Of a stretch of DNA of 64,000 nucleotides, positions 11,980 to 22,544 are shown one piece after another. The DNA is from Hyaloperonospora brassicae. Taxonomy: Eukaryota > Oomycota > Peronosporomycetes > Peronosporales > Peronosporaceae. The stretch spans positions 62,001-126,000 of the forward strand of contig CANTFL010000086.1 of assembly GCA_947650285.1 (NCBI GenBank). The letters run 5' to 3'. The first letter of the stretch is position 1. Each line of letters starts with the position of its first letter. The notes beneath the pieces are model-generated. The model saw only the letters and a list, made by a program, of their open reading frames with translations, was not told where the DNA came from and made no database searches. The position numbers and the translations under genes were made by a program.

Positions 11980-13059
11980 GATGATGGAGCAATCCACACC
12001 CATTTCTGAGGCCCAAAAGGTCTCTCTTGATAAGCTGACCGCGTATGTAGGCCCAGTGTATGTGGATTTTTTTAGCTGCACAAGGTTCCTATGTGCTCAA
12101 TGCACGAGTCGAGATCTATATGCAGTATGAAACGGCCCTTCTAGGGCAGGTTCAAAACCAGGTAGCGTCGGCTATGCCGACACGCAACGTGGCGATGCCA
12201 GATGAAGAGGCTAAGCCATTTCCCCTTCGGGTGGACGTCAAACATTACTCCGGGAAGGAGGGGGAAAGTTGACTCTCTGTATCCGTGAGATTGATATGGC
12301 CATGATCTCTGTTCTTATCTCACTGGAGTACCAGCGGGTCTCACTGGAGCACCGCGGGCCTCGCTGGAGTACCAGCGGGTCTCGCTGTCTATCTCCAAGC
12401 TCGATGGAAGAGCTAGTGAATGGGCTCTGACGTGTGGCACGTCGGTCGACTTGGCGTTTCCCACATGTGATTTGCTTAAGTTAGATCTATTGCGAGTTTT
12501 ATCGCCGCGTAACCAGGCCTATCGCGTGCGTTCACGCTTCTTGTGAGTCCGTCAGGGTAAGAATGATTAAACGAACTATGTCCAAGAGTTGAGAACTCTG
12601 ATGGCTGCTATGCAGTCTGATCCTCTCTCTGAGACAGTCTATGTGACTGTCTTATTGGAAGGTCTTCGAAATGGCGTTGCCAGGACCGATGTGTTTCGGG
12701 AACATCCCTCTTCTTTTGAGGAGGCTGTTGGCATCGCTCAAAATGCTGAGCATAACTTTAAGTCAGCAAGACTTGGTTGGAATGGGTAAAACCCAAGCTT
12801 TGCGAGAGCAACCTCTGCAAGCACCCTGGCTTACTGTAATCCAGAACCGATGGATCTTATCTATGCTAAGGATGAAGGTGAAGCGGAGCTTCATGTTGTA
12901 GAGCAACGACAGGAAGTGAGACGATGTTATATGTGCGGAAGCACTAAACACTTGCGTCCCACTTGTCCTTTGCTTAAGCAGCACCAGACTCCTATGAGGC
13001 GAGGCCCCAGCCCCAACGAGAAACTTGGTATGTCACGGGGAAACGTCGACACCCAGTAG
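11980..13059 (+). pseudogene. gag of element 2
   Basis: Retrotransposon Gag. It starts near the ATG at 11980-11983 (MMEQSTPISEAQKVSLDKL), breaks within 200 bp, and resumes with residues like MPDEEAKPFPLRVDVKHYSG near 12195-12255. Capsid-like sequence runs to 12789. The CCHC knuckle CYMCGSTKHLRPTC lies at about 12925-12966. The frame ends at TAG 13057-13059. A 24-bp unit repeats almost three times at 12316-12385, disrupting the capsid region. Frameshifts near 12100, 12270 and 12780 prevent intact Gag. Confidence 0.85.
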
Positions 13060-13079
13060 GCGCGGGGCGCCCTACTGGG
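13038..13079 (+). other. Predicted -1 ribosomal frameshift signal, element 2
   Basis: Slippery heptamer G GGA AAC at 13038-13044, in phase with the gag codons CGG GGA AAC. A 7-nt spacer (13045-13051) follows, then a stem-loop at 13052-13079 with a 9-bp stem, one bulged base, 3 more pairs and a GGG loop. The gag TAG (13057-13059) is in the 5' arm. The downstream protease frame is -1 and stays open from the heptamer through the protease. This matches the known X XXY YYZ plus stem-loop design of retroviral gag-pro sites. Confidence 0.7.
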
Positions 13080-13787
13080 TTAGAACTGAGTTATGTTGCT
13101 TCTCTACGAGGTAGGGTGAATCAGGGCTTAGCCCCACCGAGCTATGTGCCCACCAGCACAGATCGTATATACAAGCCTGGATTGTTAGTCGCCGAGGCGA
13201 AAGTTAAAGGCTTTGAGAAGCAGTGGTCGATCTTAATCGATTCTGGGGCGTCATGCAATTATGCTCGACGTCGTTCCCTTGAGGTAAATCAGCGATACGC
13301 TGATGCGCTACAGGAGCATGAACGTGATTTGATCACCGTTCGTTTAGCGACGGGTAGTCGCGTTACTGTGTCTAAAGTTCCGTTGAACTTATGTGTGAAG
13401 GTTTTGGACTTTGACAGCATTGAACGCTGTATTGTCCTCGATTTGGATTCGAGATACGATCCCATCCTGGGTATGGCTTGGCTTGAACGCCATGAGCCAT
13501 GGATTGATTGGAGGTCTAATACCTTAGGCGCCACGCGCAATGTTCCTGGCGATGCTTTGGAGAGTCATGAGCCCACCTTTACTAGGCAACAAAAGCGCTA
13601 TTGGAGCGAGAAATTGACGGAAGATGTCAATGTGCTGGACATTGGTATGTCAGAGGTAATTAACTCCAATGTCAATGACATCAATATTGAGCGGAGCTCT
13701 TTCACCTTCTGTGAAGGGGTTTTACTCCGTGAAGTGATACTCGTTGTAATACTGAGTCACTGCATGCTGCAGGCATGGTTGGACTAG
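13044..13787 (+). pseudogene. Protease region of pol, element 2
   Basis: In the -1 frame relative to gag, open from the slippery site to a TAG at 13785-13787. The retropepsin active-site motif is DSGAS (residues SILIDSGASCNYARR, about 13228-13275). A flap-like LDLDSRYDPILGMAWL follows near 13435-13485, typical of Ty3/gypsy proteases. This domain itself looks intact; the linker after it is broken. Confidence 0.85.
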
Positions 13788-14476
13788 GGCCGAGACATCA
13801 AGAATGTAATTTCTCTGATGTGAGTGGGGTGGCACGTGAAATTCCACCGAGCAAAGGCGGCCGAGATGGCACCCTACTATATGTCAGTAATGACATTGTT
13901 GGCAAAAAGTCAGAGCTTTCAGGGCTAGGGCCGGATGCTGTACGCGAAGTGCTACGTGCACATCCACTGGGTGAAGTGTTCGAGTTATGTAACTGTTTAC
14001 CAGGTGTAGCTCGAGACATGAGCTCTCGTATAGAGCGTGCTAAGATGAATTGCAACTACAGGAACCCTACTGTCTCGGCCTCTAGGAGTCGTGAGGTTTC
14101 TATAAGAAAACAATCCCGCCGTCGGGTGGCAACTGTTTAGCGCCGAACGTCCGAGGTGTCACAAAGTGATAATAGTAATAATACAGTCTATACACTTGTC
14201 AATGGAGTGACTGGCCATGTTGATGGCAACATTAGTCTAGAGACTCTTCCGTCCTTGGATACTCTCTTTGAACTAGACGAAATGTCTAACGGCGAATTTA
14301 GCCAAGTCTTGCATACAGAAAAATTATTCGAGTTAGTGGTCATACGGCTGGATATTGAGTTGAACTCATCCTCGTTATTGGACGAGTCTGTCCTTGAGGA
14401 CCCAAAGGTGGCATTGGATGCCCGTAGTAGATCTGCAGTTCTTAAGAATTTTCTGGACCGTTCAATCTTTTGGTAA
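13775..14476 (+). pseudogene. Protease-RT linker of pol, element 2
   Basis: Two adjacent open pieces in one frame (13775-14140 and 14156-14476) split by a TAG. The first piece is identical in predicted protein sequence to element 1 at complement 3999-4364. There are no catalytic motifs; acidic and Ser-rich, as expected for the linker before RT. Confidence 0.6.
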
Positions 14477-15117
14477 AGAAGTTCCAGGAAGTGGTGTGTC
14501 ACGACTTACCGTCTGTCTTACCATCTGAAAGAGGTTTTCGTCATGAAATTGACTTTATTCTTGGAGCTAAATACTGCGTAACGCGGCAGTGGCCTTAACC
14601 GATGGAACAGTGTGACGTCATCGACGACTTCTTTCGTGCAAAGCACGCGACAGGAATGGTACGTGAGAGCGAATCTCCCCATTCCACACCGACCTTCTGT
14701 GTCAGAAATCCCAATGGGAAGTGGCGCATTGTTCATGCTTACAATAGGCTTAATGCTGCTACCATCCCGCCTCAGACACGAATCCCTAGGAAAGATGTTC
14801 TACAACAATATGGTGGGATGTACAATGTACAGTGCGCTCGACTTAGTCGATGGTTATTACCAGTTGCTCATGCGTGAGAAGGATATTCCGCTGACAGCGG
14901 TTAGTACCCCGAGCGCTATGCTCTGGGAGTGGCTAGTTATGCCACAGGGCTTGTCCAATGCCCCAGCTACGTTCAATCGTCTTGTGACACAACTGTTCAG
15001 TCCTCACCGAGGTTATGCACAGACATACTTTGATGACATTTTTGTCCATATTCGTGCCATGAACGGTCGGTCTGATGTGGATAATCACATTGACCATTTA
15101 CGAGCGGGGCTCTAGTG
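14477..15117 (+). pseudogene. Reverse transcriptase of element 2
   Basis: RT fingers and palm. 14602-14877 carries VRESESPHSTPTFCVR and NGKWRIVHAYNRLN. The frame then changes near 14800, and 14612-15115 continues with MYSALDLVDGYYQLLMRE and the active site TYFDDIFVH. A TAG at 15113-15115 stops it before the tether to RNase H. Frame change and stop are shared with element 1. Confidence 0.88.
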
Positions 15118-15153
15118 CATGCGCACAAATAAGTTGTATGCCAACGCATCTAA

Positions 15154-16626
15154 GTGCATCTTTGGTGTAGAAGGGATTCCTTTTTAGGGTGCTTTATTGG
15201 TAAGCGAGGTCTTAGAGCGGATCCCGCTAAGTTAAAAGCTGTAGTGATTGGCCGGTTCCTAAGAACCAAAAGGACTTACGTAAGTGGCTTGGCCTTGCCA
15301 ATTGCTTGCACAACTACAGTGCGAATTACGCAGATATGGCTCGGACATTATCCAATCTCTGTAAAAAAAGATGTGGAATGGTGCTTGACGAGCACCGAGC
15401 ATGATGCTTTTCAAGCAGTAAAGGAGAGTCTCCTTCATGCGCCAATGTTGGCTTTGCCGAATCCTGATCGATCTGTCAGTGTCGTCGGTGACGCGTCTCA
15501 CTTTGCCATAGGCAGCGCCCTGTTACAGACAGATTCTGATGGACAGGAAAGCGTCATTGTGTTTGAGTCCCGGCAGCTGAAGGCTGCAGAAAAGAAATAT
15601 CCTGTTCATGACCAAGAGCTACTTGCAATGAAGTATGTTCTCTTCAAATTCAGAGTTCATCTGCTTGACTCTAAGCCGTTTGTGATCTATACAGATCATG
15701 CGTCACTACGCACTACGACCCAGTCGCCAAACCTCTCTCAGAGAATGGCTCGTTGGATTTCCTTCTTTGCCGAGTACAACTTCGAGGTGAAGTATAAGCT
15801 GGGCAAGCAGAATGCTTTGGCTGATGCGTTGTCACGCAGGCCCAAATATGAGCTTGCTCATGTAACGACTCTGTTGGCGTCGGTCACTGACCTAATCCGT
15901 ACGGCATATGCCAAGGATGAACACTGTGTAGCTCTGCTACGTGCTCTAGGGAGCGAGGAGTTCAAGGACTCGGACATAGAATTGTCGGCACGATTACGTG
16001 CGAGGATACATCGATATTCCATCGATCAAGGCCTGTTGTGCTATAGCACGGATGTGGATGATACCCCTCGCATCGTTGTCCCTCATGATGAGGAGTTGAA
16101 GTATCGGATCCTCTATGAGGCACATGATACTGCGTTTAGTGGTCATCTCGGTCGTGAAAAGACCTACGGCTCAGTTAGCCAATGCTATTGGTGGCCCAAA
16201 CTATACAAATGGGCGAGCACATATGTGCGTACGTGTGAAACGTGTCAACGGGTGAAACCATCACCTCACGCGGCCGCGCCGCTGTATAGCTTGCCTATAC
16301 CCAAAGGGTATTGGAAGTCCATCAGCGTGGACTTCCTGTTCGGATTACCGAAGGATTCGTATGGAAATACGGGTATTGTGGTCTTTGTTGACCGTTTGAG
16401 CAAGATGGCTCATTTAGCAGCGATGACAGATACCATTGATGGTGAAGGTACAGCTACGCTGTTTATCGATCGCGTGTTTCGACAACACGGTTTGCCGTTG
16501 GCAATTTTCTCTGATAGAGATCCTCGCTTCGCTGGGAAGTTTTGGAAGTCCATCTATAAGGTGCTCGGCACACGTTTGTACATGTCCACAGCAAATCATC
16601 CGCAGACTGATGGTCAAACCGAGTGA
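15154..16626 (+). pseudogene. RNase H and integrase core of element 2
   Basis: One open frame of 490 codons. RNase H: VVGDASHFAIGSALLQ, SRQLKAAEKKYPVHDQEL, YTDHASLRT and NALADALSRRP. Integrase: the HHCC zinc finger (H...GHLGREKTYGSVSQ..YWWPKLY..CETCQRVK) and catalytic residues in SVDFLFGLP, FSDRDPRFAGKFWKS and HPQTDGQTE. The frame ends with TGA immediately after the catalytic Glu, where chromoviruses usually have Arg. Element 1 has the same TGA. Confidence 0.9.
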
Positions 16627-17640
16627 ATGAATCGCATCGTCGGTGACATCTTGCGCAGTGTTTTCGCTGAAACGCCGAAGCGTTGGAGTTCGATGCTCCC
16701 TGTCGTTGAGTTTGCGTTGAATAACGCCGTGCATGCCTCCACCGGCTACGCACAGATTTATGTGAATGGATTCACACACCCTCGCGTTCCGTTAACGCTA
16801 TCACTGCGTGGTTCAGGGCTTGGTGGGGGAGAGATGGCCGGTCGGCTTGCTGATATCAGTCCTTCTATTGTTAAAAAACAGGTAAGTGAGATTCTCGCAA
16901 TGCAATTGAATGTCTTACAACATGTGCGTGACGCACTGGATGATATCCAAGACAAGCGGAAGAAACAAGCTGATGCTAAAGGCAGAGGTTGTATTGAACA
17001 TTATAGGGTCGGAGCCAAGTTCTACTCAATGCTAAAAACTTACCTACAAATGCAGTGTCTGCTGTTTTCGAGACAAAGTTGCGACCGCAATTCATTGGAC
17101 CATTCATGCTCGTCGCTACGAAGGGACTTGCGTATACGCTCAACCTTCCGCGCAAACTGCGCACACACACCGTGTTCTACGTTGGCTTGCTTAAGCCGTA
17201 TCGTGTCCTTTCGACGTGAACTTGGAGGCGCTTTCGCCGCGTAAGTTGGTCTTTGCATCGGTTGCTGAATCCGTATCAGGAGGTCAAGCTGAGCCTCCAT
17301 CCGAACTTGGCGAAATTAATGCCTGTACAAGTGCTTGGTCCAGCTCCAACGCCTGAACACGGGCTTGCATCGCGTCAAACGCACTATAAGGCTTACCCAA
17401 TGTCTCACGGAGACCACCCTGCTCGAGAAGCACCTTCTCATGCTCATCCTTCGGCGCCCCGACCACAACCGACGCTGCTCGATGAGCAAGGGAACCTCCA
17501 GTTCCATGTGGAGAAACTCCTGAAACGACGTCGTCGTCAGGATCAATACCAGTATCTGGTGAAGTGGCGAGGGTACCCGGAGTCGGAGAACTCGTGGGAG
17601 TTTGTGACACCTCTTCGGCAGGATTGCCCATACGCCGTTG
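16627..17640 (+). pseudogene. Integrase C-terminus and chromodomain, element 2
   Basis: 16627-17244 continues the integrase frame after the TGA (MNRIVGDILRSVFAETPKRW, HASTGYAQIYVNG). A frame change near 17000 precedes the GPF/Y-like end. The chromodomain lies at about 17495-17605 (FHVEKLLKRRR...[18 protein letters not shown]) in another frame (17253-17849). Chromodomains direct integration to modified histones in chromoviruses. The linker between them is encoded opposite the coiled-coil part of the antisense ORF. Confidence 0.82.
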
Positions 17641-18517
17641 ATTTTTTGAACATCGTGGCAGGGGTCATCCCTCGACCGAGCGCGCTTCTCACCAATAGTG
17701 GTAGAGGCAGGTGGGTAGTTGGGTACCGCTTGACCAACACCCACATCAATCGGCGGAGCCGGACCATAACGTGTGCGAGTTCGCAACTGGCCTCTGGCCT
17801 TAAACTTGGCGTAATTATACCGAAGCTTTCGTTCCAGGCGAACACCTGACACATCGGCACTTGGTCTGAGAGCTAACACGCTGCTAAGGTTTCGTTTCCG
17901 ATGCGCCCAGCGAACAAAAGCGTTGCCTTCTTCCTCCTCAGATTCGCCTGCGAATAAGAGGATGGGATACCTTTCATCGGTGCAACCGGCGCACCCCGTG
18001 CTTGCGTGTCAAGTCGCAACTTGTATTGACTTTGAGTCGTCAAGTGAGGTTGCATGTACCTCTCACGAAGTGCCTGTCGACACGCCACCTCATCAAAAGA
18101 TGTTAGCTCAGCGCCAATGGCCCACGTTGCCAAAGAACGACCTGTCGTTTAGCGTATACGCTCTTCCACATTGAGTGGTGTGAACAGATAGCCACGACGA
18201 CCCTCAAGGGTTGCAGCAAGCTGCATACGGCGCTGAGCGCTCTCCTCTCGTTGGATAGCCAACTGTTGTTGCTCATCGAGCGGATTAGTGATGATGGCAT
18301 CGCCCAAGATAAGTGTTTGATGCGGCGCCGATGGCGCGTTGGCTTCGCCACGCTCGGAAAATGGGTTTGGTGTAATATGAGGCGCTGCCTCTTGCACAGG
18401 CGAGTCGGACATTGTCTTCTCTTCACCGTAGATATCGGTATCGCTACCATAATCCACCTTCACATCGATGCCGAGGTAGGACGAGAGAGTCGAGGATTCA
18501 TGGGGTGGTGATGCCAT
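17284..18517 (-). pseudogene. Antisense 3' ORF of element 2
   Basis: On the strand opposite pol, an ATG at 18515-18517 (MASPPHESSTLSSYLG) opens a frame to 18149, interrupted there by one TAA. It continues in the same frame to 17873, then after a frame change to about 17284. Total about 410 codons. The N-terminal part is acidic and Ser/Pro-rich, the middle is basic, and the C-terminal part ([33 protein letters not shown]) has heptad-like spacing. Where it overlaps pol it lies opposite the integrase-chromodomain linker. Function unknown. Antisense ORFs are described in some plant LTR elements. Confidence 0.55.
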
Positions 18518-18613
18518 GGTGTTTTGTGTTTTGCCAACCGTAAGGTTAAAGCGCACACACACCGTCCTCTTCGAGGAAATAATTCGATTGACGATTTATG
18601 GAAGCATCAGTAT

Positions 18614-18625
18614 GGTGGGGGAGGG
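18614..18625 (+). other. Polypurine tract, element 2
   Basis: GGTGGGGGAGGG directly abuts the 3' LTR at 18626, the expected plus-strand primer position. Confidence 0.85.
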
Positions 18626-19153
18626 TGCATCGGGGTTACACGTCGACTGGTAGTCGACAATAGGTGTGGTACACACAAGGGATGGGATCCCCTTTAAAGA
18701 AATATTAGAACACAAGTATCAATTGTTGAAGACTGATGTCTGTCAACCATTGCTTACAAGATCTTCTAAAAGGTTTTCTAGGACATTAGTGAGTAGGTCA
18801 ATCACTTTGTTCTAAGGTGTTCTTTTAGGTTAAAAAGAAATAAGTTCAGTTCCCATTTGATCAACAAAATATACGTGCCTCTCTGAAGCGTCTTGCGATC
18901 GTAAGGAAGTAGCAACGCCTTGTTAAGGCAGCTACTCCTTGTGCACTTAGTACGTTTGATTCTTTGAATCGTTTGGTCCCCCTGGAACAGGGACCGTAAG
19001 CTCTCTGAGCTTGTTAACTCTTTGAGGCGGATTCCTTTAACCGAAGATTAGTTATCGAAGCTGTTGACTCTTTGAGTAGGGTTCGTAGAACCAAAGTTTC
19101 TCGTTGAGCGTTAAGTCTTCCTCTGACTTAAGGAGCTGTGTATCTCCGCTACA
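18626..19153 (+). repeat. 3' LTR of element 2
   Basis: 528 bp, begins TGCATCGGGGTTACACG (two changes in the TGTAAC start) and ends CCGCTACA, followed by the target duplicate TCTTG. Confidence 0.95.
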
Positions 19154-19158
19154 TCTTG

Positions 19159-19571
19159 TTTAAGGGACCTTAACGAGCAGGGTAACGACTGCACAGGTGC
19201 TGAGGAGTCTATGTCCGAGCAAGAATTTACTCTTGTACGCTGAAAGACGCCTTAAGAAAACACGTATTTATAATCGATCAATTGGCGAACTGAACTTTAA
19301 AAGGACACTTTATACTAATCGAATCTAATATATACACTAATGCTCGAATTTGTACCTTTTAAAAGATCTTAAATTTGACGGCTAACACACGTCAGCCCCT
19401 AACAACTGATGAGGTGCTCATATATCATTTACGATGGAATCTCATCCTTGGTGTGAATTACTTCTTTTATGGCGGCTACCAACCAACGTGAAACCCCGTT
19501 CCAACGAATGAATCTTTAGTTGATAAAATGGCCTATCGCAACCAACTCCACCACGGAGCGTTTCTGCCTAT
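19159..19571. other. Short unique spacer between element 2 and the Tigger element
   Basis: AT-rich, no open frame of note and no recognised repeat. It presumably is old host or transposon debris into which both elements inserted. Confidence 0.5.
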
Positions 19572-19573
19572 TA

Positions 19574-21642
19574 CAGTAGAACCTGTCTAAATTAAAACTC
19601 CCGAATGTAATAACCTGCTCAAGGTAATATTCTTTTCTGGTCCCGACTTCGGACCCATATTGAATTGAATAAACCTCCCTAAAGTGATATTTGGTAGCTA
19701 AAGGCTGGTCCCAAAGCTTTTATAGTAATACTCACTATATTAAAACTTTGAAATTGAGTGCAAAGCAGTTAATGGGACTTGGGAAAGAATTCTAAGATGG
19801 GCTTCTGCATCAGTTGGTTAATCCTGATCTTATCAATTTTGTCCTTTATTTTTCTAGGGCTTATAAGGAAGTCCTGGTTCAGGTCTGGCTGCTGCAACTA
19901 AAAGTATTCAAGCTTCTGCGTGGCATCGAGTGCCTGAGATGACATGACACGAGGAAGCTCTTCCGTGTCATCTTCCTGTTATTCCACTTGATCAGATCGA
20001 AGGTGCTCAGCAATGGTTTCACCTTTATCTGGTGTGTAGGCGATCTCCTCTACAGCAGGGAAATTGAGAAGGACTCGGATGTCCATTGGATTCTAGTACC
20101 GCAACTGACGATTTTGCAATTGAAGACCTTCGATGACCTCATTGTCGTCCAGCTACTGTGCAGTAAGTTCAGGGATTTCAAAAGCAAACAAGCGAATCTT
20201 GCAATGAAAGAAGCAATTCGAAATTGTTTCGGCCTTGACATCTAAGTTCCAAGCTGCAACCACCATCCGAATGGCCTGAAGAACATCAATCCTCTCCGGA
20301 TCTTCCACACAATTCTCGAGGCGCTGAATGAGCAAGCGATTAAAGCGCATGCGATGATAGGCCTTCGAATTCTGATTATGCCTGCGTCGCACGGCTGGAG
20401 TTTCGAAGTCGTATTTAGTGGAAGGTTAAAAAACGTGGTATTGCACAACTGAATAAATGTAGGAAGATGGGCAAGCGGTATATGCGCACTACAGTTACCC
20501 ATGATTAGAAGAACTTAGCGTCCGGCCATGCGAGAATCAAATGATTTTAGCCACTCGTTGAATATGGCTTGTGTCATCCATGCTTTACTGTTGTTTCGGT
20601 ACTTGCAGCCGATGGTGTCAAGGTTGATATTTTTGAGACAACGCGGACGATCCAACTTTCCTATGACGAAGTGCGGTAGCTTGTCACTTCTGTTGCCATT
20701 GCAGCACACTGCCAAGGTGATACGCTCTTTGTTCTGTTTGCGGTCTTTCAGTTGCTTGGTTGCCAGCGAATTATCTGCCTGTGAATGATTTTACGTAAGC
20801 ACAAAGTGTCACAAAATGTTGCAGACAAGACCACTTGCCAAAACAAACCTGCAGCCGGTAGAATAGCTCAGTTTCATCCATGTTGTAAATATCTTTCCGC
20901 TTGTACTTGTCCAGCGTCTCCTGGATGCCAGGGAGTGATTCCTCGATGAGTGTCATGTCAACAGAACGACTCTCTCCAAAACGGCGAAAGAACTTGATTC
21001 CATGCTGGTCTTTAAATGATTCCAGCCATCCATTCGAGAACTCGAACATATCATTCTCAGGGTAGAGGTGGTCAAGAAAAGGGCTGCTTTCTTTTTGATA
21101 AGATCCCCGCTCACGTTGACGCGATACTAATGGCTAAGGAACTACTCGACGAGAGCAAATTCCATCTGAGGATACTTGACAGTCCTTTGACGTTCGCGTC
21201 AAAATTGCTGTTGTCGGCCTTCGCTAAGATTGTCGCTTTGCTCTTGAGAAGACCTGAGATTGTAGGCTGACTGAATTTCACCATGTGCCTCCGTTCAAGC
21301 CACTCAATGAGCTCCTTCTGGCTGGGCTGAGAATTCTTATCATGGTGCTCAGACAAAGCAATGCAGACCTTGTCCGTTATTGTCGTGTACTGTGCGCCTT
21401 TCGTAGGCATATTGGAGGGAGAAAACTTGAGGGGTCGGCGGGGACTTCCCTTTATATAGGTGGGGCGGTTGACTAGGGGTGGCGGCTGCAGCAAGAAATA
21501 ATATGTAAACAAAGCCGATTGTACCATTTTTCCCACTTGAGAAAAATCCTTGAATTTTATGTCCCTGCCTAAAGCAATAATCTTCGTAAGGTTAATACCA
21601 TGACCTCGACTCCAACGATATTACTTTAGACAGGTTATACTG
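19574..21642 (-). mobile_element. Tigger/pogo-like DNA transposon
   Basis: 2,069 bp with imperfect terminal inverted repeats of about 27 bp (left CAGTAGAACCTGTCTAAATT, right complement CAGTATAACCTGTCTAAAGT) flanked by TA on both sides (19572-19573 and 21643-21644), the target duplication of the Tc1/mariner-pogo superfamily. Its single gene runs on the minus strand. The ends are well preserved, but the transposase is dead. Confidence 0.92.
20153..21410 (-). pseudogene. Tigger/pogo transposase (DDE, CENP-B-like DNA binding)
   Basis: The minus-strand ATG at 21408-21410 (MPTKGAQYTTITDKVCIALS) begins an HTH DNA-binding region (QPSQKELIEWLERRHMVKFSQPTIS). The second HTH and linker (FSNGWLESFKDQHGIKFFRRFGE) and catalytic core follow: DIYNMDETELFYRLQ (first Asp), SDKLPHFVIGKLDRPRCLKN, then LLIMGNCSAHIP, where the family has DNC, so the second catalytic Asp is Gly. 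NTTSKLQPCDAGII follows. A 70-nt GT-AG intron lies at 20779-20848. Several stops lie near 21140, and a TAA replaces the codon before VLLIM. Inactive. Confidence 0.88.
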
Positions 21643-21644
21643 TA

Positions 21645-22109
21645 GCTTCAAAGGTAATATTCCGTCAGAATAAACTAAGTAAGGTACATATCGGTGAATC
21701 GCATCAATTACGGTCATACTCTGCTTGACCCAATCTGGTGGCAAGTACATGGAACGGACTCATCCCGTTACAATCTCAGTTTGCTTGTCCGACGTTGCAA
21801 TGGGAATTTGTTCATGTCCAGACGAGGCGCCACATAAGAAGTCCCTGGCGTGACGGCATGCGACAGGCGGATCACTCGTTGATTCAAGTCGTCGGACGTC
21901 GCTTCCGTGCGACAGAGGACCAGGTCAGAAGCATGCGACGCAGGGCGGTGAACGAGCTCTTGGCACTGTGCTACGGTCGTTGAGCACGTGCACGAGGACT
22001 CTGTGCAAGTTGTTCGTCAAAGGCATATCGAGCAACCAGGACGGGGCGAGCGCGCAGTTGCTGGACTGCTGGTCGTGCAGCTGCGGTGGCAGGCTCGTCT
22101 CGCTTACGG
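21645..22109. other. Left flank of the locus split by element 3
   Basis: GC-richer than the Tigger DNA. An open plus frame (21738-21983, start MASTWNGLIPLQSQF) has no recognised motif. The last five bases TACGG are duplicated at 30084-30088, so this sequence was continuous with 30089 onward before element 3 inserted. Confidence 0.55.
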
Positions 22110-22500
22110 TGTAACGGGGCAGCCCGTTACATGAAATTGTCACATTAAGGAAAGTGACAATAAAGAATATAAAGATGGATATTCTTTAAACAATATCACA
22201 TAAGTGGTGATATTGAAGTGTCGACCAAAGGGTCTGTTCATTGGTTGATATCGTGATGATATCAACCCACCAATCGCCGCAAGACGCGCGCAATGAGTGG
22301 TGACGAGACGTCACCATACATGCAGTTATATTAGTATAATTGAATTAAGTCAAACGAAGAGACAGTAGTTTAAAGACTTAATTCTATTAATATAACAGTT
22401 CTACTTTTACCCTACCTACGCTTCCTCGCTTGCCACGTGTACGTCCGTCGGGGCACCCAAATCCCTTGCGTTAAGTTACGCAAGGGTGTGCCCCGTTACA
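22110..22500 (+). repeat. 5' LTR of element 3
   Basis: 391 bp, TGTAACGGGG...CCCGTTACA, so the LTR ends are inverted repeats of each other. It contains at least seven internal hairpins, for example arms 22137-22142/22153-22158 (TGTCAC/GTGACA) and 22462-22470/22477-22485 (CCCTTGCGT/ACGCAAGGG), and a larger fold 22325-22351/22375-22396. Confidence 0.97.
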
Positions 22501-22502
22501 CC

Positions 22503-22516
22503 TGGTAGCACTTTGT
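22503..22516 (+). other. Primer binding site, element 3
   Basis: TGGTAGCACTTTGT begins two bases after the LTR. The first eleven bases match the PBS of element 2. Confidence 0.8.
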
Positions 22517-22544
22517 AGTCCTTCCAAGGACCACATCATCCAAC

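Larger units (their letters stand above)
11394..19153 (+). mobile_element. Ty3/gypsy chromovirus, element 2 (full length, defective)
   Basis: 7,760 bp from LTR to LTR, flanked by the perfect 5-bp target site duplication TCTTG (11389-11393 and 19154-19158). It has a 5' LTR (11394-11924), PBS, gag, a frameshift site, pol ending in a chromodomain, a polypurine tract (18614-18625) and a 3' LTR (18626-19153). Same family as element 1. The two LTRs differ at many sites (roughly a tenth in stretches I compared), so the insertion is old. Multiple stops and frameshifts make it non-autonomous. Confidence 0.97.
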
